A stretch of DNA of 64,000 bases from Candidatus Gastranaerophilales bacterium (GCA_905234865.1 CAJOJE010000012.1:1-64000), one strand, 5' to 3'; positions 24,683-33,971 are shown, numbered from the stretch's first letter. Translations and numbers: made by a program. The notes: generated by a model not told the origin, from the letters alone.

Positions 24683-27600
24683 ATTACGGAATGCCTCATC
24701 ATAAGAATTTTTAACTGGGTTAGATATCCGCCCGCCTGCGCTGCAACAGCACCCGTTAAAACGGACGGGTTGTAATCTTCGTAGCCGCCTGTTGAAAGCC
24801 TTGCAAAATTAAAATCGCCGCTTTCCGTATCATACCCCACATTATATTTGTATAAGGGCGAAAGAGCCGTTAATCCTTGAGCGCCCGAATACCTTACTTT
24901 GGTTTTTAAATCGGCATTATCGGTAAAATTAATCGAGGTATTTGAATTTTTAGCATCGGATATTAAATTTAAACCTGCAACATTTAATATACCTTCTCCC
25001 GTTACTTGGTTATTGACGGTAAATTTATCCATTACTTGATTTTCAAGGTCAACGTCGCCGTAAAAGCGGGATACCGTACCATTTGTTCCCAAATTCATAT
25101 CAGAAAGCAAAAAGTTTGTCGCAACGCCGTTTACGGTATTCATTGAACCGCCGTTAAAATTAACCGTATTAAGGTTAGCCGCAGCATGGTGAGAGACATC
25201 GTACAAAATAGTATCATTTGCAAAATTTACGATACCGCCTGCATTGATATTATATACAACCGATTCGTCATACCCCGAGGCTCTGTTTTCGATACCGTTT
25301 ACTTCAACCGTTACGGGGTCTAAAAGACCGTTATGATTTACGGTTGTCCCCCTTGCAATTGTTAAAACATTATTAACGTCATCAGATTTAATATTGCCCG
25401 TTATATTTATCGGATTGTTTGATTTTCCGCTCAACGTGACATTACCCGATTTTATTTCGATAACCGTTTCGTTGTCGGCACCCAAGGATATTTCTTTATC
25501 GTCCGACAAAATTAATAAACTGCCGTTGTTCATAACGGTTAAATCACTGTCATTTGCGCCGTATATACCCGTTTTTAGAGTTGTACCGCTTTCGTTTGTC
25601 GCACCGTCTATAACAAGACCTTTATTTCCGTTGACGTTAATATTGTTGCCCGTTATCGTGAATTCTTCGCTGTTTACAACTCCCGCATCTTTTAAAAGGG
25701 AATTTTCTTTTACGATATAATTTATACTTGCTCTGTCTCCCGCCGCATCGCTTAATTCAAATACGGTTGACATGTCTTTTGTAATTGAAATTACTTTTTT
25801 ATTCTCGTCACTTTGCTTAATTTCATATTTATTGCCGTCGTAGTAAATATTTGTATAACCGTCCAGATTAACGGCAACATCCGTAAATAACGGAATTTCA
25901 CTTACATTTTCAATTGTTTTTACCAAATTGTCATCAACTTTTAATATAGGAACTTTTACCGTATTTTTTCCCTCGATTGATTCATTTTCAATTGTGAATG
26001 TATCGCCTAAATCAAAAATTAGATTTGCGTTATCAGAATTTAACTGCCCCATTTTTACGTTTTGTATTTTATTATTCACAAAAGACAGAGTTGAATTTTC
26101 TTCCAAATTAACAATATCTTTAAGCTCTGTCGTATTTCCCGAAAGATTAATCGTGCCCGAGTTATTTAAAGTGTTAACGTTGATTTTATTGCCGTCAATG
26201 TTTACGACTCCCGCATTATTCATAATCAAAGTGTTGTAAACTTCGTTTTCACCTGTGATATTACCGTTTATTTTACTTTCACCCGTAAAATTCAAATTGG
26301 TATACAAAATTTCATCAGAATTCGATATATCTCTCGGCAGATAATCATTAAAACCGTATTCCTCATCGTATTTTTCCGACAGAACTTTTGCATTTGCAGT
26401 AGATGATATTGAATTCCAATTCGATTTTATATCACCGTATATTTCGGCACCGTCTTGAATATTAATGTTTTTAACCCAAGCGTTATCGGAAATGTATATC
26501 GCAGCACCGCTTCCGCTCAAAGTTCCCGATACGTTAAAATTATCGACCAGAGCGCCTTGAGTATCAATCTCAGGAGTTAAATTGTAATCAACATCATAAT
26601 TATAATTAATGTAGCTTCCTTTGGTATCTGTATATATCCCAAAAATATTATGTCCGAAATCAAAACTTGCGGCAATTCCATTCTCTCCCGTTGCACTTAT
26701 AAGGGAATTGTTTTCAAGATTGATGGTATGGTTTTTTCCCCACGTTACGCCAAGTCCGATATTTTCCTTGCCGCTTGATAAGATATAATGGTTTGTTGCT
26801 AAAGTATATTGATTATTAACACCGTCCATACGAACACCGAAAGACCCTTCGCCGTTGGTTAAAATATTTGAAGCTTGAGTTATACTGTTTTTATTTCCGT
26901 ATATATGAATACCGACGGCTTGAGCTACGTTGGAGGGGTTTGTTGTATAATTTGTACCGTTCCATTCCGCAAACCCTTGTTTATATACATCTTCTACATT
27001 ATCCAAATAATAGGATTTGCCGAAAAATTCCCTTAAATCAACATCATATCCGATATCTTTCAATACCGCAAGCTCTGCTTCCATTGGCACGACCCAATTT
27101 CTGTATCCTTGGTGTGACATATAACTGTTGCGCAATTCCACATGAGATAAATCAATTTCATCATCGCTGTCATAAGGATGTATCGGTAAACCGTATACTT
27201 TCGGACGTTCATTAACGGAATATGCGCTTGAATAATTTGTTAAGCCTCCGTTATTGATAATCGCCTGTTCGGCTTCATCATAATTATCTTTTCCGCCCAA
27301 AACTTTTATTGTTTCTTTTCCGGTATAATACGGTGAATAATTTACCACATCAAAATCTGAAAAATCATCCCCCGCAATCATACCCTCCTGATACACAATT
27401 TCTTTATTTTTATCAAATGCGGCATCAGTATCACCTTTATAAATTCTAAAATCTTTATCAAAAGCGCCGTACGGAACACCGCCAAACAATTCAACAACTG
27501 CGGGAGCACCGTCTATATAACTTACAAGACCGATTGAATGCATAAGCTCATGAAGTACTACAACGTTTAAATCGGGAATATCGCCATGGTAGAGAGCATG

Positions 27601-28062
27601 ATGGCCGGTAAAAGGCGCCCAACCCGGATGTTCTTCATTTATTCCGAGCCCGAGCAATATCATGGCATCAAAGGGTTCGTATGTATAAGCCTGCTCAATC
27701 GTATTTTGATTTATGGCTGCATTAACGGCAGTGACATAATTCGGAATTTCCACAGTCTTAACATACAAGCTCACTGCAGCCGCATTATAATCGTCATACG
27801 AAAGTACGGCATATTTTACGGGTTCATTTGTGCTTGATTTTATTATTTGAGCCCACTTTTGCGCAGCAGAGTAAAAAGGTTGAGTATATTCATCCGTTAT
27901 CTCGAAACTGCTTTCCATATATCCGATATAATCGGTAAATTCACCCGGTTTAAATATATTAAATTCATAAGAAAAATTATCGCCGTCAACATAATGAATA
28001 TCATAAGCTAAAGCGCCATTGATACTAAAACCTAACAAACAAAACAGTAAAAATTTTTTCAT
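24661..28062 (-). CDS. Autotransporter passenger with N-terminal metalloprotease-like domain, frameshifted before the barrel
   Basis: 1,133 residues in this frame. A signal peptide (about 19 residues, ending ALA-Y) is followed by a protease-like domain with VVVLHELMHSIGLV (His171, Glu172, His175, Gly178) and then a MEAELAVLKDIGYDVD block. About residues 340-1080 form a long right-handed beta-helix-like region rich in N, G, T and I with repeated short strands. The last 15 residues after TQLK are a frameshift tail. A homologous full-length form is expected to continue as TQLKNSYDEAF into the linker and barrel at 23795-24682. AAAGGGA precedes the ATG by 4 nt. The metzincin third ligand (position 181) is Ser, not His. 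Secretion of the passenger would fail without frame correction. Confidence 0.8.
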   Translation of the reverse strand: MKKFLLFCLLGFSINGALAYDIHYVDGDNFSYEFNIFKPGEFTDYIGYMESSFEITDEYTQPFYSAAQKWAQIIKSSTNEPVKYAVLSYDDYNAAAVSLYVKTVEIPNYVTAVNAAINQNTIEQAYTYEPFDAMILLGLGINEEHPGWAPFTGHHALYHGDIPDLNVVVLHELMHSIGLVSYIDGAPAVVELFGGVPYGAFDKDFRIYKGDTDAAFDKNKEIVYQEGMIAGDDFSDFDVVNYSPYYTGKETIKVLGGKDNYDEAEQAIINNGGLTNYSSAYSVNERPKVYGLPIHPYDSDDEIDLSHVELRNSYMSHQGYRNWVVPMEAELAVLKDIGYDVDLREFFGKSYYLDNVEDVYKQGFAEWNGTNYTTNPSNVAQAVGIHIYGNKNSITQASNILTNGEGSFGVRMDGVNNQYTLATNHYILSSGKENIGLGVTWGKNHTINLENNSLISATGENGIAASFDFGHNIFGIYTDTKGSYINYNYDVDYNLTPEIDTQGALVDNFNVSGTLSGSGAAIYISDNAWVKNINIQDGAEIYGDIKSNWNSISSTANAKVLSEKYDEEYGFNDYLPRDISNSDEILYTNLNFTGESKINGNITGENEVYNTLIMNNAGVVNIDGNKINVNTLNNSGTINLSGNTTELKDIVNLEENSTLSFVNNKIQNVKMGQLNSDNANLIFDLGDTFTIENESIEGKNTVKVPILKVDDNLVKTIENVSEIPLFTDVAVNLDGYTNIYYDGNKYEIKQSDENKKVISITKDMSTVFELSDAAGDRASINYIVKENSLLKDAGVVNSEEFTITGNNINVNGNKGLVIDGATNESGTTLKTGIYGANDSDLTVMNNGSLLILSDDKEISLGADNETVIEIKSGNVTLSGKSNNPINITGNIKSDDVNNVLTIARGTTVNHNGLLDPVTVEVNGIENRASGYDESVVYNINAGGIVNFANDTILYDVSHHAAANLNTVNFNGGSMNTVNGVATNFLLSDMNLGTNGTVSRFYGDVDLENQVMDKFTVNNQVTGEGILNVAGLNLISDAKNSNTSINFTDNADLKTKVRYSGAQGLTALSPLYKYNVGYDTESGDFNFARLSTGGYEDYNPSVLTGAVAAQAGGYLTQLKILMMRHSVIWIHTCL

Positions 28063-28290
28063 ACGTTCCCTTTTTAAGTTAATTCCATTACAATTTATAT
28101 TACATTTTTAAGTGTTAATTGTACATAATTGTTATAATCGGTAACAATTACATTAGCCTTGAAGGTTAAGGCTTAAATTCTCGCCAAACATAATAGAGTT
28201 GAAAAGAAAAGTACGCAAAAAATAATACGAGAAGCTGCCGGATAAGGTTTAAAACACCTTGTAAAACCGCTACATTTGCTTAGATGAGCG

Positions 28291-28347
28291 ACAATTTAAA
28301 AGGTTCAAATCTACTAAATCGGAAGTAAAAACAAAAAATCGGGATGA
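28291..28347. repeat. 57-bp direct repeat, copy 1
   Basis: Identical to 28535-28591. The right end (TCGGGATGA) matches the 3' end of tRNA-Pro. Both copies contain GGTTCAAATC, a T-arm-like sequence. The stretch 28063-28534 has no gene I can support. Confidence 0.9.
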
Positions 28348-28466
28348 TACCGATATCGTAGGCGAAGAATGAGCCGTACGAGAGAGGTATGCAGCCAGTT
28401 AGTTTGAGTTTGAGCGAAGCGAATTACTCAAACAACGTGCGTGCTCAGGATGTAATTCCGGCAGAG

Positions 28467-28500
28467 CGATTTTTTGGCACAAAAAATCGGGATGACAGGA
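28467..28500. repeat. Hairpin plus third partial copy of the tRNA-Pro 3' end
   Basis: CGATTTTTTG (28467-28476), loop GCA, CAAAAAATCG (28480-28489) is a perfect 10-bp stem. The 22 bases at 28479-28500 are identical to 28575-28596, which run into the tRNA-Pro 3' end. Confidence 0.8.
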
Positions 28501-28534
28501 CATTAAAACGGCTCGACGTTTTAAGCAGACTTGC

Positions 28535-28591
28535 ACAATTTAAAAGGTTCAAATCTACTAAATCGGAAGTAAAAACAAAAAATCGGGATGA
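28535..28591. repeat. 57-bp direct repeat, copy 2, running into tRNA-Pro
   Basis: Second copy of 28291-28347, 244 bp away. Its last nine bases are the 3' end of the tRNA-Pro gene, as expected for an integration-type or tandem-duplication junction. Confidence 0.9.
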
Positions 28592-28656
28592 CAGGATTTG
28601 AACCTGCGACCCCCTCGTCCCAAGCGAGGTGCGCTACCAAGCTGCGCTACATCCCG
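28583..28656 (-). tRNA. tRNA-Pro (anticodon TGG)
   Basis: 74 nt on the minus strand. Acceptor CGGGATG pairs with CATCCCG, discriminator A. D arm GCGCAGCTTGGTAGCGC, anticodon arm CCTCG-CTTGGGA-CGAGG with TGG, T arm GCAGG-TTCAAAT-CCTGT. CCA is not encoded. It reads CCN codons. Confidence 0.95.
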
Positions 28657-28692
28657 ATATAATCTATGCAATTTTCAATTTTTCCATGGACC

Positions 28693-28714
28693 GCAGCTTG
28701 GTAGCGAAGCTACC
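28693..28714. repeat. Inverted copy of the tRNA-Pro D-arm with hairpin
   Basis: GCAGCTTGGTAGCG at 28693-28706 is the reverse complement of 28632-28645 inside tRNA-Pro. It leads into GGTAGC-GAA-GCTACC (28700-28714), a perfect 6-bp stem with a 3-nt loop. Confidence 0.8.
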
Positions 28715-28767
28715 TGCTCCCTCCTCCTCACAACTTGACATTTAGTCAACTTGTTCGGGGAGTCCTT

Positions 28768-28783
28768 GCTACATCCCGATATA
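28768..28783. repeat. Copy of the tRNA-Pro 5' end
   Basis: GCTACATCCCGATATA at 28768-28783 is a direct copy of 28646-28661, the 5' end of tRNA-Pro with flank, 122 bp away. The rest of the tRNA is absent here. Confidence 0.8.
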
Positions 28784-28786
28784 TAT

Positions 28787-28819
28787 ATGACTATACCGTA
28801 CAAATTACGGCATAGTCAT
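28787..28819 (-). terminator. Hairpin downstream of metY, possible terminator
   Basis: ATGACTAT-A-CCGTA (28787-28800), loop CAAAT, TACGG-C-ATAGTCAT (28806-28819). The stem is stable but no U tract follows on the minus strand, so termination is uncertain. Confidence 0.4.
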
Positions 28820-28847
28820 ATAATACCAAATAAATACCGCATTTCAA

Positions 28848-30113
28848 CTATAAGTTTTTTAAACTGTTTTCGATATCCGCAATAATGTCGTCAATATTTT
28901 CCAAACCGACGGATAATCTCACCATGCCGGGGTTAATTCCGCAATCGGAAAGCTGTTTATCGGTTAATTGCCTGTGAGTAGAGCTTGCAGGATGAAGAAT
29001 ACACGTCCTGATGTCGGCAACATGGACTTCATTTGAAGCGAGTTTTAATCCGTCAATGAATTTAACCGCTTGCTCCTTGCCGCCTTTAACGGTTAAGGAC
29101 ATTACTCCGGAGCATCCGTTCGGTAAGTATTTTTGAGCCAATTTATGATATTTATTTTCTTTTAAGGCGGGGTATCCGACTTCATCAAATTTACCCGTTG
29201 TTACAAGAAATTCTGCGACTTTTTTAGCATTTTCGCAATATTTTTGCATTCTTAAAGCCAATGTTTCCAGCCCGATATTAAGCAAAAATCCCGAATGCCC
29301 TGCGGGGTACGCCCCAAAATCCCTCATTAATTGCATTCTTGCTTTAATTATATAGGGCGCAAAAGCATAGTCTTTCGTATAAATTGTGCCATGGTAAGAC
29401 TCATCGGGTTCCGTAAATTCCGGAAATTTGCCGTTCGTGAAATCGAACTTGCCCGAATCAACAATAACCCCGCCTACTTGAAGCGCATGCCCGTCCATAT
29501 ATTTTGAAGTAGAATGTATAACAATATCTGCGCCCCATTCAATGGGTCTGCATAGAATAGGGGTTGGGAAAGTATTGTCGACAATCAGGGGAATTTTGCA
29601 TTTGTGTGCCGCATTTGCAAATTTTTCAATATCTAAAACCTGCATTGAAGGATTTGTTAATGTTTCCCCGAAAACAGCTTTTGTATTGGGTTTGATTGCC
29701 TTAATAATTTCTTCTTCGGTTGAATCAACATCAACAAAAATACATTCAATGCCGAACTTTTTCATGGTTTGAGCAAACAAATTTACCGTTCCGCCGTAAA
29801 TTGAAGAGGACGACACAAAGCTATCCCCTGCGGAGCACAAATTTAAAATCGACATTAACGAAGCCATTTGTCCCGATGTTGTACACATTGCCGCAACCCC
29901 GCCCTCAAGATCGGCGATTTTTTTCTCGACGACATCAACGGTGGGATTAGTAAAACGTGTATAAATATGCGCTTTTGTAGGGTCGTTAAACACATCTCCG
30001 ATTGCATTTGAAGAATTAAATCTAAAAGTCGTACTTTGATATATAGGCATTACCCTTGGTGCGCCGTTTTCAGGGGTATACCCCGAGTGCAAACATTTTG
30101 TTTCGTTTTTCAT
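28848..30113 (-). CDS. metY: O-acetylhomoserine sulfhydrylase / aminocarboxypropyltransferase
   Basis: 421 residues, a PLP enzyme of the Cys/Met metabolism family. It makes homocysteine from O-acetylhomoserine and sulfide (or methanethiol). Evidence: MPIYQSTTFRF, IYTRFTNPTVDVVEKKIADLEGG, SSSIYGGTVNLF, and the PLP lysine in IHSTSKYMDGHALQVGG near residue 205; the longer loop after this lysine (YHGTIYTKDYAFAPYI) is typical of MetY and not of MetB/MetC. AAGGAGATATAGACAA gives a ribosome-binding site 10 nt from the ATG. It follows the PBP1A gene by 14 bp, so it is probably in the same transcript as the glycosyltransferase-like and PBP1A genes, without a clear functional link. Confidence 0.93.
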   Translation of the reverse strand: MKNETKCLHSGYTPENGAPRVMPIYQSTTFRFNSSNAIGDVFNDPTKAHIYTRFTNPTVDVVEKKIADLEGGVAAMCTTSGQMASLMSILNLCSAGDSFVSSSSIYGGTVNLFAQTMKKFGIECIFVDVDSTEEEIIKAIKPNTKAVFGETLTNPSMQVLDIEKFANAAHKCKIPLIVDNTFPTPILCRPIEWGADIVIHSTSKYMDGHALQVGGVIVDSGKFDFTNGKFPEFTEPDESYHGTIYTKDYAFAPYIIKARMQLMRDFGAYPAGHSGFLLNIGLETLALRMQKYCENAKKVAEFLVTTGKFDEVGYPALKENKYHKLAQKYLPNGCSGVMSLTVKGGKEQAVKFIDGLKLASNEVHVADIRTCILHPASSTHRQLTDKQLSDCGINPGMVRLSVGLENIDDIIADIENSLKNL

Positions 30114-30127
30114 TTGTCTATATCTCC

Positions 30128-32287
30128 TTAATTTGCTCCGGGCAAAGGTATCAAACCTCCGCCGTCTTCGTTTTCGGTGTTGACGTTAAACGGTTTATTG
30201 ACGGTTGCTTCCTTTTTGTCTACTTTTTTTAATTTAATACCGCTTGTTAAATCCGAGTTTTCTTTTTCGCCGCCTGAGGTATTTTCATCAATTTTAATAT
30301 TGGGTGAAGCAGTACTTTGAGTATCGTCAAACCCCTCTTTTGCATCTTCTATGATAATTGCACCCTGAATATCTTCCTGTTCATCATTTGAATAAACGAC
30401 TTCCGTATTGGAAGATTGAGCCTTGCTTGAAAAATCGGGGTAATCAAACACGGAATCAGGATAATCCCCAATGGCGCTTGTCATATAATTTGCCCAAACC
30501 CTTGCAGGTAAGCCGCCGCCCGTTATCCCGGGTAATTTTGAATTATCGTCGTTACCAAGCCAAACACCCGTTACGATATCCGGACTAAAGCCCATGAACC
30601 AAGCGTCACGATAATCATCCGTCGTGCCCGTTTTTCCTGCAACTTCTCTTTTAATGTCTGCGGCTCTGCCGGTTCCGATTTCGACTACTTTTTTCAACAT
30701 GAAAGTCATGCCTGCAGCCGTATCAAAACTTAAAACCTTTGTTGCCTTCGGGGGCTGAGCTTCGTATATTACTATACCTCTTGAATTTTCAACCCTTACA
30801 ACAGAATACGGACGAACTTTAAATCCGCCGTTTGCAAAAGCACCGTATGCAACCGCCATATCATACAATTTAACGCCGTTTGAACCCAATGAAATCGTAA
30901 GGTCGTATTGAAGCGGGGTTGTAATCCCTAATTCCTTTGCTATATCAATAACGGAAGAAATACCTACTTTATGGATTAAACTTGCGGCAACAACGTTTGA
31001 TGACACCGCAAGAGCTTTCCAAAGGGGGATTTTTCCCCTGAATTTATCTCCATAGTTCCTTGGAGCCCAATTATTAAAATTAACGGGCTTGTCTTCCACG
31101 ATATCATTAACGCTGTACCCATGCTGAAGTGCGGCAGCATAAACAAACGGTTTAAAAGATGAGCCGGGGGGTCTTATGGCATCAATAATTCTGTCGTATT
31201 GACTTTTTTCATAATTTTTTCCCCCTACATAAGCAAGAATTTTCCCCGTTGTCGGAGAAAAAGAAAAAAGCGCCATTTGAGTTTTATCGGATGTCAACCC
31301 CGAATCAATAAGTCCTTTAGTTACCGCTCTGTCCGCCGCAAGCTGGTCTTTATAATTAAGAGTTGTATAAATTCTCAAACCGCCTTGGGAGATTTCCCTT
31401 TCATCAAAGCCTATATCCTCAAGTTCCCTTAAAACATAATCTACAAAATACGGCGCCTTGTTATAAGAATAAATTGCGGGCTTTTTATTTAAATTGAGTT
31501 CTTCTTTAAGTGCTTCCTCGTACTGTTTTCTTGTAATACAGCCCGTTTTTAACATCCTTTTTAAGACCTGATTTCTTCTTTTTATCGCAGCGTCAGGGTT
31601 TGTAAAAGGCGAATAGACGCTCGGCGCCTGAGGTAATCCCGCAATCAGGGCGGCTTCGGCTAAAGTAAGTTCATCAAGCTCTTTATCAAAATATGTTTTT
31701 GAAGCCGACAGAACACCGTATGTTCCCGAACCCAAATATACCGAATTAAGATACATTTCGAGAATTTGATTTTTTGAAATCGTTTTTTCGATTCTATGGG
31801 CAATAATCAGCTCTTTAATTTTCCTGTCAAAAGTTCTTTCGTTAGACAAAAACAGAATTCTTGCCAATTGCTGCGTAATCGTACTCGCACCTTGCTTTAC
31901 GCTTCCCGCTTTAATGTTTGTTATAAGCGATCTTATAAGCCCCAGCGTGTCAAAGCCTCTATGATAATAAAAGTTTTTATCTTCGGTTGCTATTATTGCA
32001 TTTTTTAAATTGTCGGGAATATCATCTATTGAAACTTTTTCAAATTTGTATGCCGTAAAAGTTTTAATATTCTCACCGTCCGAAGAATAAATAGACGTAA
32101 CGGGGTTGGGCTGTATACTGCTGAAGTTACTTATCGGCTTCAAACTTGCAAGATACAGGTTAAATGCAACGACAACCGCAAGAACCGCAGAAAATGAAAT
32201 AACGACAAAATACGAAAAACATCCGCCGCCCGATTGTTTCTTCTTTCTTTTTTTTATTGAAACTCTTTGTACTCGATATCCGCTCAT
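30128..32287 (-). CDS. Penicillin-binding protein 1A, bifunctional transglycosylase/transpeptidase
   Basis: 719 residues. A basic cytosolic N-terminus and one membrane anchor (about 25-47) precede the GT51 domain with catalytic Glu102 in IATEDKNFYYHRGFD and QGASTITQQLARILF. The transpeptidase domain has Ser376 in GSSFKPF (SxxK), SSN at 429-431 and KTGT near residue 555. It polymerises and crosslinks peptidoglycan in the periplasm. The C-terminal 100 residues are a low-complexity, acidic, Ser/Thr/Asn-rich tail ending in PGAN. No Shine-Dalgarno sequence is obvious before the ATG. It lies between a glycosyltransferase-like membrane protein and metY in one direction, likely one transcript. Confidence 0.95.
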   Translation of the reverse strand: MSGYRVQRVSIKKRKKKQSGGGCFSYFVVISFSAVLAVVVAFNLYLASLKPISNFSSIQPNPVTSIYSSDGENIKTFTAYKFEKVSIDDIPDNLKNAIIATEDKNFYYHRGFDTLGLIRSLITNIKAGSVKQGASTITQQLARILFLSNERTFDRKIKELIIAHRIEKTISKNQILEMYLNSVYLGSGTYGVLSASKTYFDKELDELTLAEAALIAGLPQAPSVYSPFTNPDAAIKRRNQVLKRMLKTGCITRKQYEEALKEELNLNKKPAIYSYNKAPYFVDYVLRELEDIGFDEREISQGGLRIYTTLNYKDQLAADRAVTKGLIDSGLTSDKTQMALFSFSPTTGKILAYVGGKNYEKSQYDRIIDAIRPPGSSFKPFVYAAALQHGYSVNDIVEDKPVNFNNWAPRNYGDKFRGKIPLWKALAVSSNVVAASLIHKVGISSVIDIAKELGITTPLQYDLTISLGSNGVKLYDMAVAYGAFANGGFKVRPYSVVRVENSRGIVIYEAQPPKATKVLSFDTAAGMTFMLKKVVEIGTGRAADIKREVAGKTGTTDDYRDAWFMGFSPDIVTGVWLGNDDNSKLPGITGGGLPARVWANYMTSAIGDYPDSVFDYPDFSSKAQSSNTEVVYSNDEQEDIQGAIIIEDAKEGFDDTQSTASPNIKIDENTSGGEKENSDLTSGIKLKKVDKKEATVNKPFNVNTENEDGGGLIPLPGAN

Positions 32288-32331
32288 GATAAAAATTATT
32301 CTATTATATAAATTTTAATTTTCCAGTAATT

Positions 32332-33918
32332 TTACTCTTTTTTTAACGACTCGATAACCGTTTCCTTATTTTCCGACGTAAAATAAGGACAACAATTCCA
32401 AATAAGCGTTTCAAAACGTTCCCCTCCCGATTGAAGATTAATTGAGCACATTCCCTGTAATAAATCAACCGTACCGTTTTGGGTAATTTGGAAATATTTG
32501 CAATTATCGCAAATTTTAAGCGTCAAGCCATGACCTTTAACTTTTTTTGATATGCTCCATACGGCATCACACATTCTTATTGATTCATCGGAAATAATTC
32601 TTTTCTTCCTAAATCTTAAAATAACTCTGCGCATGCCGTCTTCCGATATTAAATCCATTTTACATTCGACATTTTTCTTACCGTCCGTTACAAGTGTATC
32701 AATCGTAGCGGATTTTACGTTCTTTTCCTCCGTTATCGTTCTTTGGAGCGCCGTTTTAGAAACGTCCGTCGTAATTTTTTGAAAATTATACCCGATTGAA
32801 TAAAAAGGGTATAAAAGAAAAGACAGTATTTGTTTAAAAGAAAGTTTCGAAGCAATAAGTCCGATTGACCAAACCACAAGATAAAAAATACCGAGATGAA
32901 TAATGTATTTTCCGTTTATGGCTCCGGTTAATGTGCTTACCTGTCTGAATGAAGCGTACAAAAGCCATAAATACATTACCGTAATTAAGGCAACATTCGG
33001 ATGCAAAAGAGAAAAAACAAATTCTATAAAATACCATGGTTTTTTCGGAAGAAGTTTAAAATAATATTTAAACAACGACAATCTCACCTGTACGTTTGAC
33101 GTTGTGGGGTTATAATTTTCGGCTTCGATAAAAGTTTCAAAATACGGAAGGTATAAGGGTTTAATTTCATTTGAAGCCAAAAATAAAGAATACTTTAACT
33201 CATCCTCTCTTGTTTCAAAACAAACTCTGCCGGTTCTTTCGAGAATATCTTCGGTTATTATGCAATTTTCGGAATCTATAACCGTTGACAATTCAAACAT
33301 TCTTCTTGCAACTTTAACCGTATTATTTAAAAAAGTTTGTTTTGCCTCAAGAACTTTTCCCCTGATGTTATGTTCCTTAAAAATCGGAAGAAGAACCGTT
33401 TTGCCCGTAAAAACTCCCGTTTTATACTTTTGAACGCATTTATTCGCACATTCCAAATATTTGTTATCAACATACCTGTCTGCGCCTAAGAATATGTAAG
33501 CGTCAAATTTTGAATCGGGAATGAGCCTTTCTATAAAAACATTAAGAGCTTTATTTTTATTAAAAAATTCTTCATTTTCAATACAGTGTATTTGAGCACC
33601 CAGTAAACATTCGGGAGTGTAAACGGGGGTGTTTGAATCTTTTGCAAAAATACAGTGTACGGAATAATTTTCTTTTGAATAAGTTTGATTGTTTAAAGCA
33701 TTTAAAAGTCTTTCCAAATTTTTTGTCTTAGAATTTGCAAAAATAATAATGCAAAATTTTTTATACTGATTGCCGACATAATAATTTTCAGGATTTATCC
33801 CCGATAAAAATTTGGGGGCGCCGAGGCATGCCTTAACGTTTATCGTTAGCAGGTAAACTCCGTACAAAAGCAAATATACGAGTATTAAAAAAGAAATAAA
33901 ATTCAATATTGAAAGCAT
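32332..33918 (-). CDS. Membrane glycosyltransferase family 2-like protein with Cys-rich C-terminal domain
   Basis: 528 residues. An N-terminal membrane helix (about 4-24) precedes a GT-A-like domain with IIIFANSKTKNLERLLNALNNQT and the DxD-like FLGADRYVDNKY. Two or three helices follow in the middle (about 300-360). The last roughly 120 residues hold a CDNCKYF...GMC...WNCCPYF arrangement (C-x2-C, then C, then CC), a probable metal-binding or disulfide unit that I do not know in this family. The GT motifs are degenerate, so activity is not certain. The product would be a membrane-bound sugar transferase acting at the inner face. It sits 44 bp upstream of PBP1A, consistent with cell-envelope work. 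Confidence 0.65.
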   Translation of the reverse strand: MLSILNFISFLILVYLLLYGVYLLTINVKACLGAPKFLSGINPENYYVGNQYKKFCIIIFANSKTKNLERLLNALNNQTYSKENYSVHCIFAKDSNTPVYTPECLLGAQIHCIENEEFFNKNKALNVFIERLIPDSKFDAYIFLGADRYVDNKYLECANKCVQKYKTGVFTGKTVLLPIFKEHNIRGKVLEAKQTFLNNTVKVARRMFELSTVIDSENCIITEDILERTGRVCFETREDELKYSLFLASNEIKPLYLPYFETFIEAENYNPTTSNVQVRLSLFKYYFKLLPKKPWYFIEFVFSLLHPNVALITVMYLWLLYASFRQVSTLTGAINGKYIIHLGIFYLVVWSIGLIASKLSFKQILSFLLYPFYSIGYNFQKITTDVSKTALQRTITEEKNVKSATIDTLVTDGKKNVECKMDLISEDGMRRVILRFRKKRIISDESIRMCDAVWSISKKVKGHGLTLKICDNCKYFQITQNGTVDLLQGMCSINLQSGGERFETLIWNCCPYFTSENKETVIESLKKE

Positions 33919-33971
33919 AGCATGATATTAAATAAAAATATTTCAAAAATCCAGCATTTTTTAAGTTTTTT

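Noticed and set aside
28389-28601. Open frame of 70 codons upstream of tRNA-Pro
   Set aside because: It consists of the repeated tRNA-derived sequence and runs into the antisense strand of tRNA-Pro; no ribosome-binding site, no protein-like pattern.
28787-28819. A clear transcription terminator for metY
   Set aside because: The stem is strong but no T tract follows on the minus strand, so it is listed only with low confidence.
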